DNA of 64,000 bases from Patellaria atrata CBS 101060 (Eukaryota > Ascomycota > Dothideomycetes > Patellariales > Patellariaceae). The notes under the pieces are model-generated. The model did no database searches. It was not told the DNA's origin and saw nothing but the letters and a program-made list of their open reading frames with translations. Where the stretch lies: assembly GCA_010093705.1 (NCBI GenBank), contig MU006089.1, positions 3,071,838-3,135,837 of the forward strand, given 5' to 3'. This document shows positions 1-12,250 of the stretch, one piece after another (position 1 is the stretch's first letter; each line of letters starts with the position of its first letter). The position numbers were made by a program, and so were the translations under genes.

Positions 1-88
1 AAAAAAAAAAACCTCATAGAACAACTGTGATAACCCTGATAACCATAAAGAGCCGCCTTTGTACATCGAAAAAAAAACAGAAAACCTT

Positions 89-440
89 CCCAGTCGTAAT
101 CTAATGCAAAATCACCGTCCATAACTCCAATTCCTGCTAATTTGGTATTACCAGTCTGATGCAACCAGGGGTATGATGCAAGTGTAAAAAAAATGTTTTG
201 GGAACAAGAGTAACAGAAAAATCATCCCAGTCGTAGGACTAACGAAATGGAAACCCCATAGGCCATAAACTCCAATTTTCTTGCCAGTTTGATAATACCC
301 GTGCAATGACATCCGGGGTATAATGCAAATACTTTTGATACAATGATGATGAAAAACCCGTAAAGAAACACTGTGAAAAAGGACCATAGGGAAAACATAA
401 CTCCAGCCAATCTTGATATAATCATAGCAAAACTTCTTTT
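89..440. repeat. Diverged tandem repeat, about 140 bp period, about three copies
   Basis: The phrase CCCAGTCGTA occurs at 89 and again at 226. ATAACTCCAA occurs at 121, a close variant at 265, and a third at 396. GGGGTATGATGCAA at 168 is matched by GGGGTATAATGCAA at 315. The spacing is 131 to 147 bp, so this is an old, imperfect tandem repeat. It lies just downstream of the stop codon of the BTB-like gene, in its probable 3' region, and does not itself look coding. The rest of 1-489 is AT-rich with short A-runs and nothing else I can name. Confidence 0.6.
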
Positions 441-489
441 CTAATGCAACACCATGAGGACGTTCAAATCGATTTCTGATTCTGAGGGA

Positions 490-3400
490 TCAATCTCGCC
501 TCTCTTGAGACCCATCCCAGTTAATCATGTTTATTAACCATTCGCTGTCAGGCATATCTTCTTCTATAGTATCAGTAGTAGTTTGAGGAGCATTCCAATA
601 GGATGTGTTGTCGTTAGCATCAATCGGATCAGGAGCAGCAGGATGAGGAGGACTCAAGTGACCAGCATCCCTATAAAAAGTGCTGTTTACATTTCCTGCT
701 CCGGGAAAAGGACCCGCAAAGGCGCCGGTACCGGTGCCATAATCTGTCACTGTGAAAGAACTATCTAAATTGTTGCGCGGTATGTTTAACAGAGGATCGT
801 CGGTGGGTTCCCCATAGTAGGTTTGATTGAAATTCCCTCTGCTAGAGAATGCGCCGTTGTTGTCGGTGCCATAGGCCGACCCCGTGAAAGAATTGATCCA
901 ATTGCTCCCTAAGCCGTGTACTAGAGGGTCGTAGGTGAAGTTATCAGGTCCCCCATCGAATGTGCTATTGGGAGTTCCAGTATCGGGAAATGGGCTAGCA
1001 AATGCGCCTGTGGCAGTCCCATAAGACTCTCCCGTAAAAGCACCACCCAAATCATGGCCTAAGCCGTTTTCGGCAGAAATCATGATCAGGCTCTCCATCG
1101 GCATCTGTGTCTGAGTCCGAACTTTCGACATCTTTAGTAGCAGACCTTTCTTCGGCTCTCACCTGCTGGAGTTTCCACGTACGGTAGTGAATGCGATTTT
1201 CTTTCGGCAACGATAACATTTCTTTAGTCCATTTGGATTTGAAATCTCTCGCGTGGGACCATTTATTCTCTTCTGCTACTCCAAGTCGAGTGTCTTCGCC
1301 AACACTCGCCATAAGCTTCCCAATATCAATATCGCTGTTGGGCGCGCCGCAGAAATTGCTGCTGCGTTTGAGGGCGGACTTGATGGCTCCCTTCACGGTG
1401 GACTTGCTGCAAGTGTCGCCTTTGGTCTGGCTTTTGGTGTGAATTGACTCTCCGTTAAATTTGACCAACTCGAACTTTCTATCAAATGCGACCTTTCGTC
1501 TACGGTCATCTCTGGGCTCCGGGATTTCTCTGAAGAAATTCTCATTAACGTCGTACAATGTCGGAATATCGAGCTCCGACTTGCGGCATGAGGCGGTAAT
1601 AACTTCCTTCGAGGGGCCAGTCCGCGCCGTCCTCCTTTGGTGCCCACTATTGGTGCTGGAAGCCGCGTCGATGTCTGATTCCTCGTCGCTGCTGGACCAG
1701 TAGTCGTCGCTGAACCTTTCGTTTTTAATGTTTTCATTCCTTGTGAGAGTGCTCGAAAGGCCACCATAAATACCGATATCCGAACTACCATCCGAAGTAC
1801 CTTCAATGATAGCAGATGTATGATTATTTTCATTATTATCAAAATCAATGCTGTCATCCACTGTGCCAATGTTTTCAGCGCTGGGAGAGTTGATATTATC
1901 ATCGCCGACGGTATTTGAAAAACCAGTAGGATTCATCTCGTCCACATTGGGAGCATCCGGAAGTTCGTCCATGGCGGCAGCTCCATTCGTGCCATCTTGA
2001 TTGATGGCATCAATGATCGTAATATTTTGACCCGTCTCGGTGATTTGAGACGCTTCATCATCCACCTCAATCTTGTCCCATTCCTCATTCATAGCTTCAT
2101 CGAGGCCTTCGCAATCATCATTATCATCGACCTCGGGACCTTGAGACTTATGAACGGCAGGAGTTTCGCTGGTTTGAGATGCTTCATGTTGTGCCCCAAT
2201 ATTTTCCCATTCCTCATTCATCATAGGTGCATCTAACATATTGCAGTCAACATCACTGTCGACCTTGGCAGCTGGAGACCTATCGTCGTCGTCGTCATCA
2301 TCATCCGAATCATCGGAATCACTGGAGTTCGTATGATCAGCACCGCACGCATTATCAGCATTATCCGAATCGTTCGAATCATCCGAATCGCTGAAGTTAT
2401 CAGAATCGCTGGAGGACTCAGAGTCTTCATCGCTCACTTCCCTATCCAGGAACTCAGACGTCATAGCCTCATCTAAGTCTAATACCCTGCCAGTGTAGCA
2501 CCATTCTTTTTCGAGACATTGTTCATCTTCGGAGCTCTCATCACCTTGAAATATCCCGTTGACTTTGAACTTTTCATGGATATGGTAGTGACACCATTTA
2601 GACTTATCCATGTATGCCCACTTCTTGTTCTTTGCCGCAAACCCTCCGAGACTTCGGAATAATAATCTATTTTCTTGAAGGAATTCAATGCATGGTCCAT
2701 CCGAATTGCCCTTTTGGACAATTCGGGCATCGCCAGCTGTACTCATATCAAGTATCAGCCGACGGAGAGGTGTGCACCTATCACTCAACTTGTAGATCAT
2801 ATTAAGGTGCTCACATGTGAGACTGTTACCTCCAGCAAGTGCAGAAATGATCAAGTCTATGATCTGGTCACAAAAATTTGCTGTTCTGAAGAACTCACCC
2901 AGGCAGTACAACCTGAAAAGCTGAGGGATATTCATCTGATAACCTAGTTAGGAGAAATGTTAGTGCAGTTTCATAGATGAGGTCGATTTGTCTCTTACTT
3001 TTGAGCTCGCTCCTAGGAGGATTCCTAGAAGCGCTAATGTTGGCGCAGGCCCAACGGTACCAAAGCTTGAATACATCGAGGTAATCGAGTAATTCAGGAA
3101 ATGTGAACTTGTCGTAGACAATGTTATTGGGTCCAAGGAAAAGGCGATACAGGCAATCAAGCCGCTTGATTTCTCTGGGGAAAAAGGTCAACTTATGTGT
3201 ACCGTACACATCTGGACGGAAAAACAAGGTGAACTTAGGAGAAGTTTTATTGGTAACCTCAAAAGCAGGATATTTGATCTCACTAATACAGAGGTTAGTT
3301 GTTTGATAGGCATCACTAAGGTTTTCTTGAACGTACTTTGCTTGAGACCTTGGTTCACTTCGAAGCAAAGGCGCCGCGTTGTCCGTCCCCAAAGTATTTT

Positions 3401-4691
3401 GAGTTGCTGCGTTTGTGGATTGATTGGTTGAGCTCTTGTTAACACTGCGCTGTGGAACAAGAGGCGGCTGGCTACGGTCGAAGGCGTTGTCGAAGGTGTC
3501 ATCAGAATTCGTCGTAGTCGCGTCTTTTCCACACTTTGAAGTTGCCTCCAGTGCATCTTTCAATACCGCGGCAGTGAGATTCGTTGAAACAAAAGACTCT
3601 TCTAGTCCATTGGTAGTGGGGATCTCATTTCTACCAGTTTGTTCGGAAACCTCTACAGTTGGGATTTCTGCAGAAGAAGCGGAGGAAATGGGGGGGTTTT
3701 CCGCAAATTCTTCTCTCTTATCCTCTTGTAGATGGACCTGCTTGACTCTCTTACCCTTTGGTTTGGTATCCTTGCTGGAAGCATCGACAGCGTCTTGTTC
3801 TAGAGGAGACGTCTTCCGTTTCTTTGTAATCTTTGAAACAGGCGCCAAATCATCCTGCGAAGGTTTCATCGCGAGCTTTGCTGGGGTCTCTAGAGGTGTG
3901 GAATCTTTCTTCGAACCCTTTTTCGCAGGCGTCTCTGGCAGTGGGGAGGCATCTTTTGAACCCTTCTTTGCGGGTTTTGCTGGTTTTGTCAGAGGTGTGG
4001 AATCCTTCTTCGCATCCTTCCTCCCAAGCGTTTCTGATAGCGGAGAAGGTTCTTTTGATCCCTTCTTTGCAGATTTCGCTGGTTTCGCTACTGGCGTGGA
4101 ATCGTTCTTCGAACCCTTCTTAGCAGGCTTTTCTGACGGTGGGGAGGCATCTTTTGAACCCTTCTTTGCGGGCTGCGCTGCCTTTGCTTCAGGTGTGGAA
4201 TCCTTCTTCGACCCCTTCTTAGCAGGCTTCGCAACCGGCGCCCAATTCTTCTTTGATGCTTTCTTTGCAGGTATGGTTTCCTGCTCTTCACCAACGGCCG
4301 ACAATCTTGGTTTCTTCTTTGCTCCGCCCTTCTTGGCGGTGGCGCCTGTGGCTGCTGCTGAAGATTCCGGGACTGGGCTCGCGCTCGCAGACTTAGCTAA
4401 CCTTGTGGGTTGAGTCCTTATGAACTCTGGCTCATTGATGATGGCACGCGAAGGACTTCTGCTCGGCGTCTTCGTACTCCTTGAGGATTGAGGCATGATT
4501 GTGCCTGGGTTATCAGTTACATATGCAGCAGGTGGAGGAGGAGGTGTTTCCTTCTTCTGCTTCTTTGGGTTTGGCTCCGCAGCTGGGTTTCGAACACCAG
4601 GTTCTGGTGTATTCCTCTTTACGCCGCGCTTTGGTGTTTGGCTACCCTCAGGAGCGGACGACTTGGAAGGCTTACTCTTACGAGAAGTCAT
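490..4691 (-). CDS. BTB/POZ-like protein with Lys-rich repeats, acidic tract and C-terminal repeats
   Basis: I join three exons: 4691-2999, 2943-1163 and 1104-490 (or 1110-490), giving about 1362 residues. Intron 1 (2998-2944, 55 nt) has GTAAGA and a CTAACTAG end; intron 2 (1162-1105) has CAG/GTGAGA and a CTACTAAAG branch-like site. Order of regions: a Lys/Ala/Ser/Pro-rich N-terminus with four 33-residue repeats, a BTB-like domain at about residues 475-640 spanning intron 1 (PDVYGTHKLTFFPREI, then FRLYCLGEFFRTANF and a LRRLILDM helix), a long Asp/Ser-rich acidic tract, and C-terminal repeats with GAF and YGT motifs. Fungal BTB proteins often act as substrate adaptors or regulators; the basic and acidic tracts hint at a nuclear role, which is inference. 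The third exon is in another frame from the second and is coding only if intron 2 is spliced; the alternative is a stop at 1052. Confidence 0.7.
3880..4290 (-). repeat. 99-bp coding minisatellite, four copies
   Basis: The string GAATC followed by a TTCTTCG core recurs at 3901, 4000, 4099 and 4198, an exact 99-bp period. On the coding strand this is a 33-residue unit rich in AKKGSK and PAKK, inside exon 1 of the BTB-like gene. The phase is kept, so copy number can change without breaking the frame. Confidence 0.85.
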
Positions 4692-6865
4692 TGTAATGAG
4701 AAGATAGTAAAGATGGTTTTGAAGGTATTGCTACGATTGGATGTATGATGGACAAAGGGTTTTGATATGTTTCTTAGGTTGAGATCGAGATCGAGGTTGA
4801 GCTGGAGTTGTGTGTAATGTGTTTTGTGTTGTAGGAAAAAGAAAGAAGTGCGACGGGCATGGCGAAGAAGGAACTCTTAATTGCTGAGCACGGACATTGT
4901 AAAATGCGGAGAGTAATATTGCATTGGTGAATGGTAGATGTTACTTTTCAGAATGTGTGAATACAATGTCGGACTAGGAACATAGAGGCATGACCTCAAC
5001 CCGTACTCCTGGGCACCGGGTACATGACCCTCTAATGTATCGGAGGGACAGGACAAAAACCATTATGACTTAGCAAGCTTCAGATATGAAGCCCAACACT
5101 TTTACCCTTATTATGGTACGCACTACCATGCTGCTGTGTCTTTGCAGGACCTATTTCTATCTACTGTCAAAGTTGGCTCCTCGCAGGAGCTTGAGGCCTC
5201 CACAGTACGTGTCGGGAGATAGCCTATGTTAAGCATACCGTAAGTCAGAAGTACTATGACAAGGGAAGAGGTAATCTTACACCAGTTTGTGTCTAGCTAG
5301 CTCCTAAACTTCGAATGCTTCTTATTACAATAGATCTGTTCGAACTTATCGTATTAATGGTATGCGTAGCTCTTGATTTGCAGTGTGGTTCAGAGTCGGG
5401 TACTGCAAGCTCATTCCGACTCTTAGTAGCCCATGTAGTCGTTTTAGACTATCGAAGCTCGAGTCGGGGCAATAGGTAGCACCTTTGACGAACTAATTCT
5501 TAACGTAATCAAAGACCAGAGCATCCAGAGCCACTGTAAACGAGATCTATCTATCCGAATTGAGCTCGTAAACAAAAGAAGTTAGCTAGGCGCGATATTA
5601 GCATTCACTTCGTTATTTCTCCACGCTCGCATCTATAAGAATATCTTTGAAGTCAATATCCTTAAGCCATTCCCGAACAAGAAGTCGTCAATCAGGAAGT
5701 CAATCCCTGATGTGTTGTCTTTCCAAGGTGCTCAACTTCGGTTTAGATCTTACCACTCGTATAGGGTTAGGGAATAGAGGTATGGAAAACTTAGGGAGCA
5801 TGATTTGGAAGACACAAAAGACGTTCCTCAGCCTCCTCTTAAGCTGAGGTTACCTTTAGAACATATCCTCGGGAACGGTGAATTCTTTTCGTTTCGCCAT
5901 GGATTCTCTTGCTCTCCGACAATTACAATGGTAGTAGCACCGCCTAGTCTCTATTCATTCAGTGATTACAAAAAGAGGCAGTCTATCCCATACGTTGGCG
6001 ACTGCGCCGACAGCGTGTGAGGTTTTCGTCTCGAGAGAACGTTTGACGCTAACTGGGAAAGTCATATCCTCGTTCGATGCCGCTTTTACTGATGCAACTG
6101 ATATTGTTCTTTTTCTTCTTCGGGTATAAGTGTTATAGAACAATACACGAGGAATCGTGGATGGCATAAGACGAATATGTAGAGGTTGAAAATAATGGGC
6201 AACAGGACCAGCTAATACCTCGTAGAAGGACCACCACACAGGACATCTGATACTTTTGGATGTTCTCGACTTTACATGTAGACTTTGGTACATTGGGTTG
6301 ACTTCATTCCTTCCCCTACCGTGACGTTCGCGGGCACTGTACGTAACATTCAAGGAGTGCTGACTCTACTATATGGTGCATGGAAGTTGAGAACATAGAA
6401 GCGGTACCGCTAAATGAAACCGTAGATTGGAAGAATATCAACCATGACAAGGTGGGTCTGACGTCTCCAAACCTAATTCTACGTTTATGATTTTAATCGA
6501 TGTTAGAGGCGGTTGGTGTCGGCGCAGCGCTCATAATTTGGGTTTCTTAGATGCTATTGCAGGGGGAGTTCCGAAGAGCTAAAGTTGTTGAAGTTATGTA
6601 GTTAGTAGAGGAAGCTTAATATCATTTTGGAGACTGGCAGAGGAGAATACTGGAAGTCGAACTGGATGAAATGGAAATGGAGGATATGAGACGAGATGGG
6701 ATGTCGTGATAAGATTTTGCGCTATAATATAGCTAGTCCACATTAGGCGAAACAACCTGATAAGTTGATAGGCATTGTAATGATACATTGAAATACACTA
6801 TGCTACCGTACAATCATCAATTAATAATGGGCGGCATTCTAACTCTGCCTAGCACCTGTCCTACT
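4692..6865. other. Intergenic, no supported gene
   Basis: This 2.2 kb stretch holds the promoter of the BTB-like gene (minus, start 4691) and the 3' flank of the USA1-like gene (minus, stop 6866). Open frames here reach at most about 130 residues, lack domain-like composition and are not extended by plausible splice sites. I see no repeats or RNA gene. Confidence 0.6.
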
Positions 6866-9371
6866 TTATTGTTGTCCAGATGAATTATCAGTATGATGCT
6901 GAGCAACCTCATTTGAACTTTCTCCAGCCTTTGATTCTTCAGTGCTTCCACTTCCTTCCGGCTTTTCTTCATCTCTAGTTTCCGCTGCTTTGCTCCTTTC
7001 TGCTTCAGCAGCTTCTCTTGCAGCAGCTTCTGCAGCCGCTCTCGCAGTCTCCGCTTCTCGCTCGGCATTTACAAACCTCTCGCCCAACCCTGGCCACAAA
7101 GAAGCCAAAAAGAGTGCTGTACTCCGTTCGACTGCACGTAACCTTTCATATAGTGAGTTACGATTCCTTGTTTCTCGCTCTCGGATGAGCCTCTGAGCAG
7201 TATCTTCCGGGGTAGGTACCGATTGTGCAACACGGCCTGTGACATCGGGATTGGCAGGTTGTTGGTTGACTGGTACGGGTCTGTTCGCCGGTGGTAGTGC
7301 TTGCGGTAATAAAGTATCAAAATGACGTCGAATGGCCTGGAAACGGTCTCTGAACAAACCAACTTGGACCAAGAATAGTATGGAGCCGATCAAACCTAGA
7401 ACAAGGAACTGCCACCTGCTACCACCCGAAAAGACGTAGATAAAGCCAAAGATACGGACCAGCAGCCAGAAATGCGCTAGTAAAGGTCCTATCGCGGCCC
7501 GTATGTTGATGCGGAACTCAGGGGGATCCAGAGCACCGTTATCTGCGGCCAAGGGGGGGTTGGCGTTCTGAGCAAGGTTGATGAGAGGAGGTAAATTGCC
7601 TTGAACATTTGGTGGAAGAACATGATTGAATGCGCCATTTGGCTGTACATTGGTGCGGTATGTGCCCGAAGGAGAAACAAGGAGTGCATAGGGTCCCGCC
7701 GGAGAAGAGAGTAGATATACTTGAGTCTGAGTTGAGGCCGAAACAACATGAGGTGCTGGGTTGCCGGCCGCGGAAGTACTACCGGCAAGGGGACGCGTTT
7801 GGTTTTGAATACCATTTGCGGAGTGTTCTATTGGATGAGGTCGTTCAAATATTGGTCGTTCCGACTGAGGTAAACTAGCCCGGGCTTCATTTATGTTGCG
7901 TAAGATATCGTTCGCCTGATAACGCAACCGGTCATTGACGCTTGTCAAAGAGTTTAGACTCTGTTGAGCTCGGGCTTGTTGCAGATTCATTGTCGTAAGC
8001 TCGTTCTGAAATTGATTTATCTGCCGAAGCGCATTCTGTGCAACATTCTGAAGGGTATCCAGACGAGGACCAGCTTGACCATCTGTGGCGACAGATTGCT
8101 CGCTCTGGGCCCCTGAACCTTGAGTTCCCGCTGTATTGCCCTGATTTAAGGACCTTGCTAGAGCTTGAATATCTGCCAGTTCCCTCTCTAGATCCCTCGT
8201 TACACGTGCAATATTGGAGGAAGGTCTAAAGCCTATGTTTGTACCATTATTCCCTAACATAGGCGGGAGTGGTGGAAAATTAGGCGGGAGTGGTGGAAAA
8301 TTAGGCGGGAGTGGTGGAAAATTTGGCGGACCATGGGATTGAGTTGGTGCACCGGGCGCATGTGCTGGTGTTGACCCTCCTGTGATAGTATTATTCACCG
8401 TTATTGTCCAACTCGCTTCGTGTGGCCCTATAGTTGCTCTCGTAATAGTGCGCGTCACACTTGGCGTGCGAGTATGACGGTCTGGGGGCGGCTGGGACTG
8501 TGATCTCTGCGCTGCTAATTGCAACTCAGGATTACCTTCTTCATTTGTTCCTTGCATATGACTCCTAATCATGTTTGCGCCCACACCTTGCATACCTGTA
8601 GCAGCTCTCTGTTGTTGTTGCGCAATAACTTGGTGAAATTGATCCCGCGGTTGGTTGTTCTCCGTCTGGCCATTACCCACCGTCTCAGCTGTTGGGCCTG
8701 CTTGGGGAGTAGTTGTATTTGCTTGATTGCGACCAGTAGCAGCTTGCTGTGCCCGAAAAGCCGCCAACTGCTGGTTGATCTGTTGACTCAACTGTTGGTG
8801 TATTTGTTGTTGAACCTGTCTATTGATGGTATCTGCGATGTTAGGGCCTAAATTGCCTGGAAGCTGAGGAAGTTGAAATGGTCCAATTACGAGTTGAGCT
8901 TGGGGTACTGATTGGGTCGTAGGAGCATTATGGTTATGAACGCGGGGAGGAAGCTGCGGTTGGGACTGAGGTCTCGCAACTACGGCAGGAGCTCGTGGTG
9001 CTGTTACTAGCTCTCGGAGGACTAAGTGTAAGGTATGGCTATCCGATTGCTTTAACTGTCTAGTCGTTAGAAGGGCGTCCTACAGGTATGTGGCCTTTGG
9101 GAAATAGTCTTACGGCTTCTGTACCAAATACACCCTCCATCGTAGCATCATTATCCGCCATCACGCGGCCCCGGTATATGAGCCTCTGGCGATCGATTGA
9201 GGGATGGGTTGGGACAGCATCTCGTATCTTGACCTTGAGCTCGCCCACGGTCATCTTTGGAGAGATGGATGGGAAAATGAGATCACCGCTAACCTCAGTA
9301 GAAGGTGAAAGTACTTTCAAATTGATTAGTGGCTGTTCTGAGTCGACCGATTCATCATCTGAGCTCGACAT
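6866..9371 (-). CDS. usa1: Usa1/Herp-like protein: N-terminal ubiquitin-like domain, membrane-anchored
   Basis: Two exons, 9371-9114 and 9055-6866, give about 815 residues. The 58-nt intron (9113-9056) starts GTAAGA and has a CTAAC branch site; splicing joins GVFGTEA to LKQSDSHTLHLVLREL, completing a ubiquitin-like fold (residues about 15-105, with QRLIYRGR). A long Gln/Asn/Pro-rich linker follows, including a triple NFPPLPP repeat. Two hydrophobic helices sit near residues 605-655 (HFWLLVRIFGFIYVF and WQFLVLGLIGSILFLVQVG). The C-terminus is Ala/Glu-rich, coiled-coil-like, then polar. This layout fits Usa1/HERP, the scaffold of the HRD1 ER-associated degradation ligase in the ER membrane. Without the intron the ubiquitin-like domain would be cut short. 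It shares a 389-bp divergent promoter with PSD1. The exact ortholog name is inference. Confidence 0.8.
8261..8323 (-). repeat. 21-bp coding repeat, three copies (NFPPLPP)
   Basis: AGGCGGGAGTGGTGGAAAAT-type units start at 8261, 8282 and 8303. They encode NFPPLPP three times in the proline-rich linker of the USA1-like protein. The units are nearly identical, which suggests recent slippage or expansion. Confidence 0.9.
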
Positions 9372-9760
9372 GTTGTCCAGTACGGGATGTAATAAGTATT
9401 AGAAGCCGTCAAATTTAAGATAAGTTAGAACTAGAGCACATGAGCATCTATTGAGGTGGACAGCACGGTACTCCAAATATGTATCGTGGACTGTAGGTAG
9501 ACCTGGGAGCGCGTTTCTTGCTGGTGGGAAACGTGGAAGGTTAAGAGGTAATGCTTGGCAGTGACAGGTATCTGTAGTGACCCCTTGTCGATAAGCGTGC
9601 CCGACATCATACCCATGATACCCTGAACCCTTTATCACCGATCGTCTGAGTGAAACTTCAACTTCGATATTGCTTTTGCTCCAATTATTCTTCATCAAAA
9701 CGAGACTACTAGAAAAATACATCACCATCACCAGCTAACAAATTATTCGATGACCTGGAA
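9372..9760. promoter_or_regulatory. Divergent promoter between USA1-like gene and PSD1
   Basis: The 389 bp separate two start codons on opposite strands (9371 minus, 9761 plus). No convincing gene lies between them; small open frames on the minus strand lack any recognisable feature. Shared regulation of an ER quality-control gene and a phospholipid enzyme is possible but is inferred only from position. Confidence 0.55.
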
Positions 9761-11572
9761 ATGACAAGTCTCTCAATTGCGCGACAGGTGGGTTTTGCGC
9801 GGCTTACCGTCTGTTTTCATTGTACACCAGCGCGCAATTATGTCACTTTACGACCGAATCAGGTGCGGGTGATTCAACATTCTCGATTATTTTCATCTTC
9901 GAGGACTCGGCTACAGCAACAACAGCAACAGCATCGTAAAGAATCTTTTTCTTCGAGACTCCGTTCTGCGTTGCGAAAGACTAGGGTCGAGTGGAAACCC
10001 ATACCAGTTGGACTCGGCATCGCGTTTCTTGGAGGGTTCCAGTTATATAGGGTCCAGCAACGGGAGAAAGCCCGGAAAGAAGAAGAAGAATGGGATGATG
10101 TTAAGAATATAAGCTCAGGGGGCGATGGCGGGGACGGTGAGGATGGCGGTAAGCCCAAAAGGCGGAAAAGGATACGTCCTAGTGGTCCTTGGTATGATGG
10201 AAGAGAATAATCAGAATAATTCCGCTGTATCATGACTGATATATGACTTAGGCAAGTCCAGATTATGTCTACACTGCCATTGAAGGCATTGTCGCGACTG
10301 TGGGGCAAGTTTAATGAGATACCAATACCGTACTATCTGCGTATTCCAGGCTTTAAGCTTTATTCATTCATATTTGGAGTCAAGTAAGCAATATTGCACC
10401 GAATACAAAGATAACCACTGATTATAATTAGCTTGGATGAAGTTTCAGAACCTGATTTGCATGTATACCCAAATCTGGCAGCTTTTTTTTATCGTACACT
10501 AAAACCGGGAGTTCGACCCTTGGACCCTAACTCCAATGCTTTACTCTCACCTGCTGATGGGAAAGTCATCCAATTTGGGATCATAGACAATGGCGAGGTC
10601 GAGCAGGTCAAGGGCGTGACATACAGCTTAGATGCGTTACTTGGATCTCGAAGGCCCAGCATGTCTGGGACATCTACTCCCACTTCTGATATAAACGCAT
10701 CATCCAGATCCCCACAACCTAGTCCAGATAGAGAAAAATCGGGGGATGAGGATAAAGTGCGAGCAGACGAAGAATTTGCAAGTATCAATGGAATATCCTA
10801 TACTTTACCTCACATTCTTTCCGGTCCGCCGAGAGACAAAGGAGAGAAAGTTGACCTCCCAACGGACCAGTCTACCACTTCAAAACCCTCATCCGAAGCT
10901 GAAGTCCGGGCCGATTTAGCTCTATCTGATGAAACACGACCTTGGTGGGCGCCTACGTCTGCTAAAACACCAACTGCACTATATTATTGCGTTATATACC
11001 TTGCCCCTGGAGATTACCACCGATTTCATTCCCCGACATCTTGGGTAGTGGAGAGCAGACGTCATTTTGCGGGTGAGCTATATAGCGTGTCGCCTTACCT
11101 ACAACGTACACTACCAGGCCTATTTACACTCAATGAACGAGTCGTCTTGCTGGGGAGATGGCGTTGGGGATTCTTTTCGTACACCCCTGTCGGGGCCACG
11201 AATGTTGGATCGATCAAAATCAACTTCGATAGGGAGTTGCGAACAAACTCTTTGACAACCGATACGGCGGCAGATCGAGCGGCACAAGAGGCCCAGGAGC
11301 GCGGCGAAGTTTATTCGGGATTTGCAGAAGCAACATACGAGGGAGCAAGCAGTACTTTAGGAGGTCATCCATTAAAGCGGGGTGAGGAGATGGGTGGTTT
11401 TCAGCTTGGTAGCACGATCGTGTTAGTTTTCGAGGCCCCAAAGGGAAGCCGAGGGACCTTCGATGAGGGATATAAGCCTGATAGACCCGGTGGATGGAAA
11501 TGGAATATTTCACCCGGTCAGAAGGTTAAAGTTGGCCAGGCAATTGGGTATGTTGATACTGATCAAGAGTAA
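9761..11572 (+). CDS. PSD1: Phosphatidylserine decarboxylase, mitochondrial type
   Basis: Exons 9761-10191, 10252-10383 and 10432-11572 give 567 residues. Splicing (GTATGA...TTAG, 60 nt; GTAAGC...TTAG, 48 nt) restores SGPWQVQIMSTLPLKALSRLWGKF and FGVNLDEVSEPDL, both typical of the family. The enzyme decarboxylates phosphatidylserine to phosphatidylethanolamine at the inner mitochondrial membrane. The N-terminus is Arg/Ser-rich with few acids, like a mitochondrial presequence, followed by a hydrophobic stretch (VGLGIAFLGGFQLYRV). The LGST self-cleavage motif that makes the pyruvoyl group is near residue 512. PADGKV, YLAPGDYHRFHSPT and KVGQAIGYV are also conserved. A Ser/Pro-rich insertion (SRRPSMSGTSTPTSD region) splits the catalytic domain, as is seen in other filamentous fungi. 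Confidence 0.95.
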
Positions 11573-12250
11573 AGCACTTATGTCGTCTGGGATTTGTAAC
11601 ATATGTATCTTATTATCTGTTGTCATATACAGTCTATAAATATCAGATATCATTACTTATATAGCTACATGCTCTGTACAGAGGTTTCGTGATATGATAA
11701 TTGTAAACCGGGCCACTGGCTTATCATTATGGTGCAATTCGAGGATTCCCCTAAATGGTAGTGCTGTACGATCTAAGATGAAAACATAAAAATTGTATTG
11801 AAACCGAACATTACGTTCATCCTCCTAATTTAGAATTAGAGAGTGTACCTGATAAGGAATTTAAAAGTAAGAATATTCGCTATGGTGCAATGGGATAATA
11901 TTAGGTATGTATTCCCCAGTTCACAGTTTGAGTCCCGCCAATGGCTTAATATTGGAATATTACAAGCAAATCTCCGGGGGTTCTTGGCTTTCATCCTCCT
12001 TCGAGGCTGAAAGATTTCTTTGGCTACTTTTTTTTTCAATTTTCGATATCCATTTCAATACCTTTTGCATATCTCTACTTTTATATAACGTTCTATGTGC
12101 TGACGATCTCTTGATGATGATGTAAACATTCGGATCCCTGCACCAGCTGGCTCTCCATCGCGTCGCGTAAACGCGGTGCCACCTGATTGTCCTAAAATAT
12201 ACCTATTGCCAGCAATTCCATATATCTGCGCTATTAAGGGTGGACAAACA
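11573..12250. other. Intergenic between PSD1 and RDH54
   Basis: This 678-bp, AT-rich stretch holds the PSD1 3' flank and the RDH54 promoter. The frame of RDH54 is open upstream to 12176 but has no ATG before 12251. I see no other gene or repeat. Confidence 0.6.

Noticed and set aside
3424-4413. 329-residue plus-strand open frame
   Set aside because: It is antisense to the 99-bp repeat part of the BTB-like gene; its FFAGFAG-like pattern is the reverse of the Lys-rich repeats.
5955-6353. 132-residue minus-strand open frame in the 4.7-6.9 kb gap
   Set aside because: Random composition, no splice partners and no conserved motif.
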